A DNA stretch of 64,000 bases from Verrucomicrobium sp. BvORR106 (GCF_000739655.1 NZ_BATR01000096.1:94451-158450); one strand, 5' to 3'. Counted from the first letter of the stretch, positions 25,329-35,236 are shown. Made by a program: numbers and translations. The notes: a model not told the origin generated them from the sequence alone.

Positions 25329-26606
25329 ATGTCCCAGAACCTGATCGAAAAGTACGTCATGCCCAACTACGGCCGCTACGACTTCTGGCCGGAGCGAGGT
25401 CAGGGCACGTACGTTTGGGATCGGGACGGGCGGAAGTATCTGGACTTCGCGGGTGGGGTGGCGGTGTGCCCGGTGGGGCATTGTCACCCTGAGGTGGTGG
25501 AGGCCATTCAGACACAGGCCGCCACGCTGATCCATATCTCCAACTGGTACTGCATTCGCCAGCAGGGCGAGCTCGCCGAGTTGCTGGTGGAGAAAGTCAT
25601 GGGCATTCCCGGGAAGTGCTTCTTTAGCAACAGCGGGGCGGAGGCTAATGAAGGCCTCATCAAGCTGGCCCGCCGCTTCGGCACCACCCGGCCCAAGGCG
25701 GATGGCAGCCCGCGGTTCGAGATCATCACCTGCACCGGTAGCTTCCATGGGCGGACGTTTGCCACTATGACGGCCACGGCTCAGGAGAAGATCCATGGTG
25801 GCTTCGGTCCACTCTTGCCGGGCTTCAAGTACATCCCGTTCAATGATGTGGAGGCCCTCAAGGCGGCGGTGAATGAGAACACCATCGGCATTTTGTTCGA
25901 GCCTGTCCAGGGCGAGAGCGGGGTGAACGTGGCCACGCCGGAATTCCTCCGCGCCGCCGCAGCCCTGCGGGATCAGCACGATCTGCTGCTCCTGTTGGAT
26001 GAGGTGCAGTGCGGCCTGGGCCGGACCGGGGAACCCGGCGGCTGGCGCAGCATCATTCCGGGAGATGAGATTCTGCCCGACGCCATCAGCTGGGCCAAGT
26101 CTATCGGCTCGGGCTATGCCCTCGGTAGCTTCTGGACCCGTGATCGTGCGATCGGACCTGAGCCGGACGCGGTGCGTCTTTGCAATCTGCTCGGTGCCGG
26201 CAGTCATGGCACCACCTATGGCGGATCCCCGCTGGCCTGTGCCACGGGCCTGGCCACGCTCAAGGTCATCCTTCGTGACGGCCTCATCGCCCGCTCCAAG
26301 GTGATGGGTGAGCGCATCGTGCAGGAGGTGTCCTCATGGAACCTGCCTGCCCTCACCGCCACCCGTGGATTCGGCTTCATGCTCGGGTTCGAGCTGAACA
26401 CTGACCTCATCGAGGCGCGTGAGGATTTCAAGGCCTCCGGCAAGCTGCCTTCCATCTGGGTGACCAAGCTTCTCATGGATGCTGGCCTGCTGGTCGTGCC
26501 CGCTGGACCCAAGGTCATTCGCTGGCTCGCCCCCATGAATACGTCCGACGCCGAGGCGCAGGAGGGCCTCAGCATCATGAAATCCGTCCTCTCCGCTCTC
26601 GCCTGA
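25329..26606 (+). CDS. argD: Acetylornithine aminotransferase
   Basis: 425 residues from ATG 25329 (an in-frame start at 25275 is less likely). Class-III PLP aminotransferase that converts N-acetylglutamate semialdehyde and glutamate to N-acetylornithine. Motifs: YLDFAGGVAVCPVGHCHP, FFSNSGAEANEGLIKLAR (PLP phosphate), TGSFHGRTFATM, LLLLDEVQCGLGRTG (the Asp that holds the PLP ring nitrogen) and the lysine region SWAKSIGSGYALGSFW. The gene position within the arg cluster supports ArgD over other omega-aminotransferases. The lysine-region sequence differs from the usual AKGLGGG form. Confidence 0.93.
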   Translation: MSQNLIEKYVMPNYGRYDFWPERGQGTYVWDRDGRKYLDFAGGVAVCPVGHCHPEVVEAIQTQAATLIHISNWYCIRQQGELAELLVEKVMGIPGKCFFSNSGAEANEGLIKLARRFGTTRPKADGSPRFEIITCTGSFHGRTFATMTATAQEKIHGGFGPLLPGFKYIPFNDVEALKAAVNENTIGILFEPVQGESGVNVATPEFLRAAAALRDQHDLLLLLDEVQCGLGRTGEPGGWRSIIPGDEILPDAISWAKSIGSGYALGSFWTRDRAIGPEPDAVRLCNLLGAGSHGTTYGGSPLACATGLATLKVILRDGLIARSKVMGERIVQEVSSWNLPALTATRGFGFMLGFELNTDLIEAREDFKASGKLPSIWVTKLLMDAGLLVVPAGPKVIRWLAPMNTSDAEAQEGLSIMKSVLSALA

Positions 26607-26679
26607 TCCCGCTTCGGCGCGAGATGTGCTCGCACTCCCGCCCCGCATTCCTTTCACCCTTTTCAGCCCTCATCGTCCC

Positions 26680-27585
26680 ATGAAGAACCTGTTGTCCATC
26701 GAGGCTCTCACTGCCCAGGAGATCACAGCCATCGTCGAGCTCGGTGCCGACCTTCGCAAGAACCGCGCCGCCACCCCTCAGGTGCTGACAGGCCAGACGT
26801 GGGCTCTCATTTTCAACAAGTCCTCCACTCGCACCCGCGTCAGTTTTGAGGTCGGTATTCGCGAGCTCGGCGGCAGCGTCATGTTCCTGAGCGGGGCTGA
26901 CACCCAGCTCGGCCGGGGAGAGCCGGTGAAGGATACGGCTCGTGTCCTGGGGCGCATGGTGCATGGGGCGGTCATCCGCACCTATGCCCAGGCAGATGTG
27001 GAGCAGTTCGCGGAATACAGCCACCTGCCTACTATCAACGCCCTCACCGATGAGGAGCACCCGTGCCAGATCCTGGCCGATCTTCAGGTCATGCACGAGC
27101 GCCTCGGCGGATGGCAGGGGAAGAAAGTCTGCTTCCTGGGTGACGGCGACTGCAACGTGGCCCGCTCCTGGATGTGGGCCGCAGCCCGGCTCGGCTTTGA
27201 TCTCGCCATCGGCGCGCCCAAGGCCTTCCAGCCCCCAGCGGAGTTCATGGAAAAACTTGGCACTGACAAGGTCGTGCTGGAGGAAGATCCTGCCAAGGCC
27301 GTTGCGGGTGCCGATGTCGTGTACACCGACGTCTGGGTGAGCATGGGCAAGGAAGAGGAAAGCGCCCAACGCATCGAGATCCTCAAGCCCTACCAGATCA
27401 ATGCCGGCCTCATGCAGCATGCGGCCAAAGATGCCATCGTCATGCACTGCCTGCCTGCTTATCGCGAGAAGGAAATCACCGACGAAGTTCTGGAGCAGCA
27501 CGCTGATGTGATCTTCCACGAGGCAGAAAACCGACTGCATGTGCAGAAGGCGATCATTTGCTGGATGGCGCGGGGAGAGGGATAA
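26680..27585 (+). CDS. argF: Ornithine carbamoyltransferase
   Basis: 301 residues from ATG 26680. It makes citrulline from ornithine and carbamoyl phosphate. Motifs: FNKSSTRTRVSFE (carbamoyl-phosphate site, STRTR), HGAVIRTYAQ, DEEHPCQILADL (HPxQ), DVWVSMG, and HCLPAYR near the C-terminus. It could in principle be the closely related N-acetyl- or N-succinyl-ornithine enzyme, but argJ in the cluster makes the standard route more likely. argG and argH are not in the window. It is the last gene of the arg cluster. Confidence 0.95.
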   Translation: MKNLLSIEALTAQEITAIVELGADLRKNRAATPQVLTGQTWALIFNKSSTRTRVSFEVGIRELGGSVMFLSGADTQLGRGEPVKDTARVLGRMVHGAVIRTYAQADVEQFAEYSHLPTINALTDEEHPCQILADLQVMHERLGGWQGKKVCFLGDGDCNVARSWMWAAARLGFDLAIGAPKAFQPPAEFMEKLGTDKVVLEEDPAKAVAGADVVYTDVWVSMGKEEESAQRIEILKPYQINAGLMQHAAKDAIVMHCLPAYREKEITDEVLEQHADVIFHEAENRLHVQKAIICWMARGEG

Positions 27586-27659
27586 GGGAGAGAGGGAAAA
27601 GGGGAAAGGGAAGAGGGATAAGGTGGGAGCTTGGGCCCCATGGGGATCTGCGCGTGCGT

Positions 27660-27834
27660 CAGTAAAGGGAGCGAGGGACATTCCTGTCCCGGTTCTGGCC
27701 AAGCGTCCCATGAGGTTGCTTGGTTAGATGGTCTCCATATGTCCCAGTGCGCTACGTTAGTTATCGCTCGCTGAGGTCACCCGCTGGAACGTCCCACGGG
27801 TCCGGGACTGGAAAGTCCCTGCCTCCTTTTGCTG
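27660..27834. repeat. Palindromic element family A, copy A3
   Basis: 175 bp, from CAGTAAAGGGAGCGAGGGAC to CCTGCCTCCTTTTGCTG. The two end hairpins are intact (GGGACATTCCTGTCCC and GGGACTGGAAAGTCCC). It lies in the 591-bp gap 27586-28176 after argF, together with a purine-rich tract at 27574-27625 and element B3. No gene is supported in that gap. Confidence 0.78.
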
Positions 27835-27911
27835 AGCGGCCAAGGTGGGCGATAAGGGGGCGCTGTGATGCTCCGCTGTTCGACCTCTTAGGTTCGAGGT
27901 GCTCACAAGAT

Positions 27912-28040
27912 CCGCCAAAGCGGTGTTGAGCCACACGCACTCCAAGACGCTTCGCGTTTTTGAGGGCGAACTCCGAGTCTGGGCCTGTCCCGGTTCGAGG
28001 CAGCGTCTTGGAGTGCTGGCGGCTTGACGCCGCTTTCGCC
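27912..28040. repeat. Palindromic element family B, copy B3 (divergent)
   Basis: A shorter, more divergent 129-bp member: left end CGCCAAAGCGGTGTTGAGCC with CACTCCAAGACGCTTCGCG, right end AGCGTCTTGGAGTGCTGG with TTGACGCCGCTTTCGCC. Its left arm resembles the usual right arm read from the other strand, so it appears inverted relative to B1, B2, B4 and B5. Confidence 0.7.
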
Positions 28041-28176
28041 AGCAGGTTCGACCTACAGTAAACTTATGACCCTCAACAGGACTGCAGTCCAAAGTAGTCA
28101 CAGGCTTCAGCCTGTTCAGGCGCGATAACCACGTCAACGCCGCCAGGCTAAAGCCTAGCACTACCTTCCGCATTCC

Positions 28177-28467
28177 CTACGCCTTCTCGTAGTCAATCTC
28201 CATAAACTCCGCCACCTCCTTCAGCCACCGCTCCTGCACAAACTTCACGTGCTCGGGGTGCTCATTGTATCCTGCGTAGGCCGCGGCATTGGCGAACTCC
28301 ATGGACAGGCCGAAGGTGTAGGGATTCTTTGGGCTGACTTGACGCAGGGTCTCGAACTTCTCCACGCCGGGGATGGCGGCGAGCTCTCCAGCGGCTTTCA
28401 GAAAGTCCTGCTCCTCTGCGGAACCGGTGGCATGCTTCAAACGAAAAACGACGGTGTGACGAATCAT
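28177..28467 (-). CDS. Dabb-family (stress-responsive A/B barrel) protein
   Basis: 96 residues from ATG 28467. The opening MIRHTVVFRLKHATGSAEEQ, the middle segment YTFGLSMEFANAAAYAGYNE and the ending HVKFVQERWLKEVAEFMEID are typical of the dimeric alpha+beta-barrel Dabb family. Members include olivetolic-acid-cyclase-like and many stress or sugar-catabolism proteins; no reaction can be assigned. It is the last gene of the minus-strand unit starting with the GntR regulator at 35962, 45 bases after the ceramidase-like gene. Confidence 0.82.
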   Translation of the reverse strand: MIRHTVVFRLKHATGSAEEQDFLKAAGELAAIPGVEKFETLRQVSPKNPYTFGLSMEFANAAAYAGYNEHPEHVKFVQERWLKEVAEFMEIDYEKA

Positions 28468-28512
28468 AGGGGATTCAGCTTTGCGATGAATGGATGAAAT
28501 AAACAAGCCAGG

Positions 28513-30045
28513 CTATGGCTTCTTCGCGCTGTCGGTCTCGGCAGCTCCCACAGGAACTGGTGCTGGCCACATGTCCCGAATGGACTGGACCGTGCGGTCC
28601 ACCAGGATCTGGCCACCCTCAGGGCCCACTTTGTTCGTGTGGGGAAGACCGCTGTAGCTGCCACCTTCGATCGCCTCGGGCGTGGGCAGATACTGCCCTG
28701 AGCCGCAGGCGAGCTGGATCAAGAAGGTCTGCAGCGCCGGGCTGCGGGATTTCATCTGGATGCCATAGTTCAGATACAGTTCGAAGGGATTGGTGGCGAT
28801 GGCCACATCGCCCAGGCGGAGCGTGTGCAGTTCCATCTCGTAGTTTGGCGCCTTGTCGCCGACCTCGGCCCGTCGCACCACCTCGCGTTCGCGCTCCAGC
28901 ATGTTCAGCAGGTAGGGGTTCAAGTTCCCCATGTTTTCGTACTGCATGATCTGCATCTGGGCCTGCTCCTTCTCCCGCGGCAGGATGCGCCTCGGGGGCA
29001 GGGAGAGGGCTTCCACCTGGTGCTGGAAGGGTGGGGTGGTGGTTATTTCCTTGCGGGCAATCTCCACTGTGTCCATCACGGCGGCCGTCAACCGGCGGGC
29101 GATCTCCTCCTTGCTGGTCAGGCCGCGGAGCTTGCGCATGCGTTCCTCAGCCTGCTTGCGGAACATGAGGTGCGGGCTCTGATCTCCCGCGGCGCTGATC
29201 CAGCCGAGGATGGTGAGGTTGGGCACCTGCAATTCCTTGCGCAACTGCTCGCGGGCTTCATGCCAGAAGTCGGCATTGATCGCCTTGCGGCTTTCCACCT
29301 CCTGCGCAGGGCAGGCCAGGTTCACGGCCAGCGCCTGCAGTTCCTGTTTCGCATTCCAGAAGAAGAGCATCTCCACGCCATGGTCTTCGCCGCCCTCCAG
29401 GCCGCGGAAACGGGCGTCATTGGTGTTGCCGTACATTTGGGCGCGTCCGTCGGCGTACACTGCGCGGCGGTTCTGGCCGACGACGGCGTGACCCAGGGTC
29501 CAGCTCACGCCACCGGGAGCCCGGTTCTTCCAGGCCTGCTCTGCCGCTGCCACCAGCCGGGTCAGCAGGAATGCGGTGTACTCATCCGGTTGCATCACCC
29601 CTTCCTTGGGTATCTCATAGCGATTCGGAGCCTTCTCCAGTTCCAGTGTCACCGGCGCCGTGTGCGTATGGGTGGCATTCAGAAAGAGTTTCTTCAGGTC
29701 CAGTCCGGGAAGCTTGCCAGCTAGGTTCATGCGCAGACGGTCCTGGAGGCCGTCCCGAATCGCCACCAGATCACAGGTGATGATCAACGCCTGATCCACC
29801 GGCTTGTCGCCTTCCCTGGACTCGATGGCCAGGGCTGCGGCCACGATGGGGGTCTCGGCCTTCTGGGAGATGCGGGTGTTGAACTGTCCCGCCAGCGCCA
29901 CGGGCCGGTCAGGAGTAATGTCCACCGTGGCATGGCCAATGTGCAGCTCCGCGGCGCGGAGGGTTCCGGTTGCGAACAAGAGGCCGGTCAGCGCCAGAGG
30001 CAGGGACGGGCGGCGGAGTACGAGGTTACAGATGGAGTGAAGCAT
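28513..30045 (-). CDS. Neutral-ceramidase-like secreted hydrolase
   Basis: 510 residues from ATG 30045. A signal peptide fills residues 1-32 (LPLALTGLLFATGTLRAAE). The family motifs are HIGHATVDITPDRPVALAG, NATHTHTAP (zinc-binding His-x-His) and AAGDQSPHL, equivalent to the GDxSPN motif holding the nucleophile in neutral ceramidases. Neutral ceramidases cleave the amide of ceramide, but in Planctomycetota and Verrucomicrobiota this domain is widespread and its substrate unproven. It probably acts in the periplasm. It follows the giant fusion gene, whose N-terminus is a second copy of this domain, by 40 bases. Confidence 0.8.
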   Translation of the reverse strand: MLHSICNLVLRRPSLPLALTGLLFATGTLRAAELHIGHATVDITPDRPVALAGQFNTRISQKAETPIVAAALAIESREGDKPVDQALIITCDLVAIRDGLQDRLRMNLAGKLPGLDLKKLFLNATHTHTAPVTLELEKAPNRYEIPKEGVMQPDEYTAFLLTRLVAAAEQAWKNRAPGGVSWTLGHAVVGQNRRAVYADGRAQMYGNTNDARFRGLEGGEDHGVEMLFFWNAKQELQALAVNLACPAQEVESRKAINADFWHEAREQLRKELQVPNLTILGWISAAGDQSPHLMFRKQAEERMRKLRGLTSKEEIARRLTAAVMDTVEIARKEITTTPPFQHQVEALSLPPRRILPREKEQAQMQIMQYENMGNLNPYLLNMLEREREVVRRAEVGDKAPNYEMELHTLRLGDVAIATNPFELYLNYGIQMKSRSPALQTFLIQLACGSGQYLPTPEAIEGGSYSGLPHTNKVGPEGGQILVDRTVQSIRDMWPAPVPVGAAETDSAKKP

Positions 30046-30085
30046 GGCGTGGGGCGTGAGTGAAGGGGGGCGAGGATTCAAGCCG

Positions 30086-33000
30086 TTACTTGGGCACTTT
30101 CAGATAGGCGATGAGGTCGGCGAGAGACTGTGGAGTCAGTAGAGCCTCCAGTCCGTCGGGCATGAGGGAGACATTCGCACTCTGCAGGCGTTTCAGGCCG
30201 CTGCGGAGGACGGTGCGGCTGCTCCCATCGGCAAGGCGGAGCGTCAGGCTGTCGCCCGCCTCGGTGGTGATCGCCCCGTAGAGCTGGGTGCCGTCATTGA
30301 GTTCACAGAAATAAGCGGTGAATCCGGGCTCGATGTTCGCACTGGGATCCAGGATGGATGCGAAGAGCTTGTCTGCCGGATGTTGCACGACGGTGCGCAA
30401 ATCAGGGCCCACAGCCAATCCCACGCCGTCCAGTTGATGACAGGCCACGCAGGCTTGGGCGAAAGTCTGACGGCCGCGCGTGGCGTCACCGGGCAGAGTC
30501 AACGCGGGGCGGAAGGTGTCCAATACCTTCTGGCGAGAGGAGGGAGCGCCCAACAGGGCGGCTGCCCGCTCGCGTAGCTTCTTGTCCGGATGCTTGAGCA
30601 GGCGGGACTGGCGTTGCACATCCAGACCGCCCAAGGCAATGCGCTTGTCCGCCACGGCATCTAGCAGCCGTCCTGTTGACTCGGGACGGTCCAGCAGTAG
30701 GTCCACGACGGCCTCACGTTGCGCAGGACTGTAGCGTGTCCATCGCTCAAGCAGTGGCGTGGATGCGGCATTGCCAGCAGCACCCCGCAATGCTGTCGTG
30801 GCTGCTTTGAAATTGCCCAGCTCCTGCTCTGGAACGACGACGCTGACAAGCACGCTCGTCGCCCAGGAGGGATCAGCATCGTACGCCATGAGCGCTGTGG
30901 CTGCAGACACCCTGATGCTGGCGGGACGGCTGGCGTCCTCCCCCATGGACCGAATCTTCTGCACGGCCTCCTTCTCCTGCGCGAGCAACGTCTGCGCAAT
31001 TTCGGTTGGGCCACCACTGGCTGCGGCCTTGGCGACATTTCCCAGGACGATGGCCTCCAGTGTGGTGGCCGGTTGTTTCTTCTTCAGGGCTTGCCAGAGC
31101 TGGGTTGCTCCCTCGATGCTGCTTGAGGTCAGTTTGGGATCCATGTCCTGCAGCGTGCCTTCGAACAAGGGCTGCGCCAGCAAAGCCAAGGCAGTGCCAT
31201 CTCCAACACCCACCGCTGTTTGCAGGATGCCAGCCTTCAGCGGAGCGGGTAGACTATGGTCTGTTGAAGCCTGGGCCAAAGTTGCCAGATGGGGCAGAGC
31301 GGCACTCAGGATGGCACCCTGGAGCAGCGGATCATTCTGCGAAGCCTTGGCCAGAGTCACCATGGCCTTCGCGCCAGCGGGGGTGGTCCAGCCGTCAAGG
31401 GCTGTGGCCAGGTGCAACCGGACTTTTGCATCCTCATCATTGGCGAGGGCGCAAGCCGCAGAGATAACCTCCTGCTCCCGCCTCCCAGCCGCCATCTGTA
31501 CCGCATTCTCTCTCACTGCGGCTGCGGGGTCCTGGAGAGCTTGCATCAACGACTTGGGTTCCAGTGCCCCTTTTTCATGCAAGATCCAAAGCGCATGCAC
31601 CCGGGCCCGTGGGGACCGCGATTCACGCGCCAGCTGATTCAGCACGGGCAGTGCAGATTGATCCTGGCTCCAAACCAGCAACATGTGCGCCTTGTCCCGC
31701 CGCCAGGCGTTGCTGCTCTCCAGTGCGGTCACCAGGTCCTTGGGCGCTGCCTTCTCCAGTGCCACCTTTTCCGTGGAGGGCGCACGATCCTTTGCAAAGA
31801 CGCGGTAGATGCGGCCCTTGTCATCCCCTTTGCGGTAGTGGGGCAGGAGCGCGTTCTTTCCTGAATCCGGTAGCCACTGGGGGTGCTCGATCATGTAGCG
31901 GTACATGTCCGCCACCCAGAGGGCTCCGTCCGGTCCGGTTCGCACCATCACTGGTCGGCACCAGCGGTCTTCACTGGCAAAGAAGTCGTGCTTGCCTGCC
32001 ATCATCTGCCGGGCCTTGAAGCTGGAGCCGTCGGAGGTGAGTTCGAGATGCTGCACGAGGTTGTGGAACGGCTCGCACACCATGGCGTGCTCGATGCCGG
32101 GGGAGGTGGGGCCCATCAACCGCTCGTCTCCAATAATCATGACTGAGCATGCGGAAGTGAAGCGACCGGCCTGGTCAAAGCTGTGAAAGCGCTGCTCCGG
32201 GGAGCTCACGGGGTATACGCGGGCGTTGGGCTCCGTCAGCAGCACCTTGGGGGAAGGTGGCGCCACGTGCGGATTGCGCCGCAAGTGGCGGTCCTCTAGG
32301 GCGTAGTGCCAGATGGGATGGCTGTTTTGGACCCCGAACCAGCGGCCCCAATCATCACGATTGCGTCCGAACTGGGCAGGGCCGCTCAAGGGTTCCAGTT
32401 CGCCGGTGTCGGGCTTGAACCGGAAGTCACGGCTGCCCAGGGCGACGCGTTTGCCCGTCTTGGAGGAGGTGATCTGCACTTCCTTCCCGTAGGCTGGCGT
32501 GTGACCGCCGTTGGCGCAGTAGACCCAGTTGTCCAGACCCCAGCGCAGTCCATTGACGCGCAGTTGCTGGTTGCCCTCCTGAAATCCGGTGAGCAGGACG
32601 GTGCGCCCGCCATCGTCCACCTTGCCATCGCCATTCTCATCACGAAGGAACAGCACATCGGGTGCAGCGGTGATGAGGCAGCCATCCCGCCAGGTGAGAA
32701 TACCGGTGGGGAAGCGCAGGCCGTCTGCAAAGAGCGTGGCCTTGTCATAGCGTGAGTCGCCATCGGTATCTTCCAGGATGCGGACTCTCCCGCCCGGCTG
32801 GCCTTTGCCATCAATGCCCAGCGGGTAGTCTGCCATTTCCACCACCCAGAGCCGTCCTCTGGCATCCCAGTCAAAGGCCACCGGGTCCAGCACCTGCGGT
32901 TCGGCTGCGGCCAGAGCCACCGTGAAACCTTCTGGCACGTGGATGCGTCTTAGCGATTCTTCAGGGCTCAAGGGGGGCGTGCCTTCGGCGGATGCCGGAG

Positions 33001-35200
33001 CGGGTGTTGGCGCAGTTTCGTTTGCTGGTGCCGTTGCTGCCGACGGAGGAGTCTGACCAGAGATTTTGTAGCGGCTGGCTATTTCCTCACCCGTGAGTGC
33101 TCTCGCGTACGCAGCGGCCTCGTCCACTTTCCCTTCCAGCGTGGCGAAGCGGTCGCAACGGCCTCCCAAGAACAGTTCGCTGGGGCCTTCAGGAAGGGTG
33201 GAGGGCAATTCACCCTCGATCTCGGGAACCGGGTTGCCATTCAGATGGACCCGCACGCGATCTCCGTCCCGCACCATGACCACCTGGTGCCAGGCCCGCA
33301 GCGCCAGTCGCGTGGAGCCGCGCAGAAGTTGTTTCCTCTGGTTGCCGTTGTAAACAATCAGCCGACCTGCCGAGTCCTTGTCCACGGTGCCGCCGATCCC
33401 CACATGATCTCCTGCGCACTGGGCGTCTCCATCCTTCCCGCGGGAGAACAGGTAGCCCGTCACGGGGCGGGCATTATCTGGCAGACCGTTCCAGAACCAC
33501 ATCTCCACTGAGTAGGCCTTTGGCGGGGCAGGCAGCAGCGCCCGCACGCGTCCGCCGGCGAGGTGGATGGACCGGTTGATCTCTCCGCCTGAGAATCCCG
33601 CTCCCTCTGGTCCGGGAAGGTAGAGAGCCACGCCGTTCTCCATGGTGGCATCCAGTTCCATCTTGCCTTGCTCCTCCCGGGCATCGGGGAGCTGGGCTTC
33701 CTCCATGCGCCAGTAGCCCACCGGTCCGGCTGCCAGCACGGCCTTGGCGTAGGCACCGGCGGGATGTTTCATCGAACGCCTTTTGCTCCCGCCCGCCTCC
33801 TCCAGGGCATCCAGCAGGTTCTCCACGATCCGCGGCTCGGCCTGCACCTCCAGCCCTGCGGTGCGGGCGGGCCATGTGGTGTAGCCGCCTAGAAAATGCT
33901 GCTCTGGCGGTGGGATGTATCCCTCTGCGCCATTGGCCAGGCTGATGTTGAAGTGAGCCCCCAGTGGTGCTTGTTCCCTCAACTTCAGCCCGGTGAGGGC
34001 AAAGACCTCGTTGGGAAGGGCGGCCAGCGTCAGGTCGCCAATCCGCCACGCCTGCAGGATGAGCTCGGTCCTTTGTTTCTCGTGCAGATAGAGCGCCTCC
34101 TTCGCATAGATCTCAGGCTTGCTCTGCGGGAGGCGATCGCCCAGGGGTGCCACGATCTGGCGGGCCCAGGCCAGCCGGTCGCCATCCGGCGTGCGGTAAT
34201 GCAGTGGCAGGCGGGTCTCCACCACCTTGAGCGGGACGTGATCCTGATACTTCACTTTGCTCAGGGCTTCTGCGGCACGCCCTGCGACCTCTTCCGCATA
34301 TTGGGCCATGCTGACGTTTTTCGCGGGCTTGGCGTAGTCCTTCCACATGAGGTCTCCGCTGGTGCCCTGGGTCATCATGGCGACGAAGGGGCCTTCACCC
34401 GACGGCTGGCCCAGGCGTTTCGCCAGCTCGCGGCAGAACAACCCATAGTAGTCGGCAGAGACGGCGGTGGCACCAAAGTAGTGCTGAGAGTAGTTGGCTA
34501 GTACCGCGAGCGGTTTGCCACCGGGCGTCTGCACGGACACCACGCTCAACTGGGGATCCACCGGACCGGAGGGGCCCACATGCTGGGGGCTCTCGTGACC
34601 GGGGTGCATCATGGCCCGGACTGTGGGCTGGCCAAAGGGATCGGTGGGTACCCGGTCGGGGCGATAGATCCAGCGCCGGTTATGGGTGTGATCCCAATCG
34701 TCCACGGAGGACCAGCCGATCCTGGCCGGCTGGAGGGCTTTCACTGCGGCCGTCAGCGCCTCGCTGATTTTTCCTGGCAGCCAGGCCGCGTACTCAGGAT
34801 CTTCCCGGCTGCCCAGGCAGCCCAGGGCGGAAGGGGCGCTGTGCGTATGCGTGGCGCTCACCAGCATGCGGTGCGTGGGGATGCCCGTCTCCTTGGAGGC
34901 TTGTGCTTTCGCCTTGTCGATCAGTTCCCGCGACATCATGCAGGTGTCCACCACGCAGATCACTGCTTGCACGGTGCCGTCATCCAGCGCCAATGCGCGG
35001 GCGTGCAGGCGGTCGTTCGCCTGTTGGGCCAGACGCTCTGTGAAGTTCCCGTTCACCCGCACGGGGAACTTCTGCGGTGTGATGTCCACTGCCACGGCTC
35101 CGGCACGAAAGGCGGGTGCGGGACTCAGGGGAGCGGCTGCCCGGACGGTGGGGCATGCCAACAGTGCCATCATGGGCAAGGTGAGAGGGGCCAGTTTCAT
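30086..35200 (-). CDS. Giant secreted fusion: ceramidase-like + LamG + PVC-type dehydrogenase + HEAT + cytochrome c
   Basis: 1704 residues. A signal peptide covers 1-22. Residues about 25-470 are neutral-ceramidase-like (VAVDITPQKFPVRVNG, SATHTHSAP, TQGTSGDLMW). About 490-715 is a LamG/concanavalin-like domain (GYWRMEEAQLPDA to GKVDEAAAYARAL). A Pro/Ala linker leads to a PVC-type dehydrogenase propeller at about 755-1170 (PEGFTVALAAAEPQVLDPVA, EDTDGDSRYDKATLFADGL). HEAT-like repeats fill about 1175-1560. A cytochrome c site, CVACH at 1584-1588, precedes a C-terminal module with LADLIAYLKV. The dehydrogenase, HEAT and heme parts are a common PVC-phylum combination; the added ceramidase and LamG modules are unusual. 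Likely couples hydrolysis and oxidation of a lipid- or glycan-linked substrate in the periplasm (inference). Confidence 0.85.
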   Translation of the reverse strand: MKLAPLTLPMMALLACPTVRAAAPLSPAPAFRAGAVAVDITPQKFPVRVNGNFTERLAQQANDRLHARALALDDGTVQAVICVVDTCMMSRELIDKAKAQASKETGIPTHRMLVSATHTHSAPSALGCLGSREDPEYAAWLPGKISEALTAAVKALQPARIGWSSVDDWDHTHNRRWIYRPDRVPTDPFGQPTVRAMMHPGHESPQHVGPSGPVDPQLSVVSVQTPGGKPLAVLANYSQHYFGATAVSADYYGLFCRELAKRLGQPSGEGPFVAMMTQGTSGDLMWKDYAKPAKNVSMAQYAEEVAGRAAEALSKVKYQDHVPLKVVETRLPLHYRTPDGDRLAWARQIVAPLGDRLPQSKPEIYAKEALYLHEKQRTELILQAWRIGDLTLAALPNEVFALTGLKLREQAPLGAHFNISLANGAEGYIPPPEQHFLGGYTTWPARTAGLEVQAEPRIVENLLDALEEAGGSKRRSMKHPAGAYAKAVLAAGPVGYWRMEEAQLPDAREEQGKMELDATMENGVALYLPGPEGAGFSGGEINRSIHLAGGRVRALLPAPPKAYSVEMWFWNGLPDNARPVTGYLFSRGKDGDAQCAGDHVGIGGTVDKDSAGRLIVYNGNQRKQLLRGSTRLALRAWHQVVMVRDGDRVRVHLNGNPVPEIEGELPSTLPEGPSELFLGGRCDRFATLEGKVDEAAAYARALTGEEIASRYKISGQTPPSAATAPANETAPTPAPASAEGTPPLSPEESLRRIHVPEGFTVALAAAEPQVLDPVAFDWDARGRLWVVEMADYPLGIDGKGQPGGRVRILEDTDGDSRYDKATLFADGLRFPTGILTWRDGCLITAAPDVLFLRDENGDGKVDDGGRTVLLTGFQEGNQQLRVNGLRWGLDNWVYCANGGHTPAYGKEVQITSSKTGKRVALGSRDFRFKPDTGELEPLSGPAQFGRNRDDWGRWFGVQNSHPIWHYALEDRHLRRNPHVAPPSPKVLLTEPNARVYPVSSPEQRFHSFDQAGRFTSACSVMIIGDERLMGPTSPGIEHAMVCEPFHNLVQHLELTSDGSSFKARQMMAGKHDFFASEDRWCRPVMVRTGPDGALWVADMYRYMIEHPQWLPDSGKNALLPHYRKGDDKGRIYRVFAKDRAPSTEKVALEKAAPKDLVTALESSNAWRRDKAHMLLVWSQDQSALPVLNQLARESRSPRARVHALWILHEKGALEPKSLMQALQDPAAAVRENAVQMAAGRREQEVISAACALANDEDAKVRLHLATALDGWTTPAGAKAMVTLAKASQNDPLLQGAILSAALPHLATLAQASTDHSLPAPLKAGILQTAVGVGDGTALALLAQPLFEGTLQDMDPKLTSSSIEGATQLWQALKKKQPATTLEAIVLGNVAKAAASGGPTEIAQTLLAQEKEAVQKIRSMGEDASRPASIRVSAATALMAYDADPSWATSVLVSVVVPEQELGNFKAATTALRGAAGNAASTPLLERWTRYSPAQREAVVDLLLDRPESTGRLLDAVADKRIALGGLDVQRQSRLLKHPDKKLRERAAALLGAPSSRQKVLDTFRPALTLPGDATRGRQTFAQACVACHQLDGVGLAVGPDLRTVVQHPADKLFASILDPSANIEPGFTAYFCELNDGTQLYGAITTEAGDSLTLRLADGSSRTVLRSGLKRLQSANVSLMPDGLEALLTPQSLADLIAYLKVPK

Positions 35201-35236
35201 GAGAGAGCGGGGAGGCTGTCTGGTGAGGGAAGTGAC

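Noticed and set aside
24280..27625. Pyrimidine-rich tract before argB and its purine-rich counterpart after argF as a regulatory pair
   Set aside because: The two tracts are roughly inverse of each other, but such low-complexity runs are easily shared by chance and no defined motif is present.
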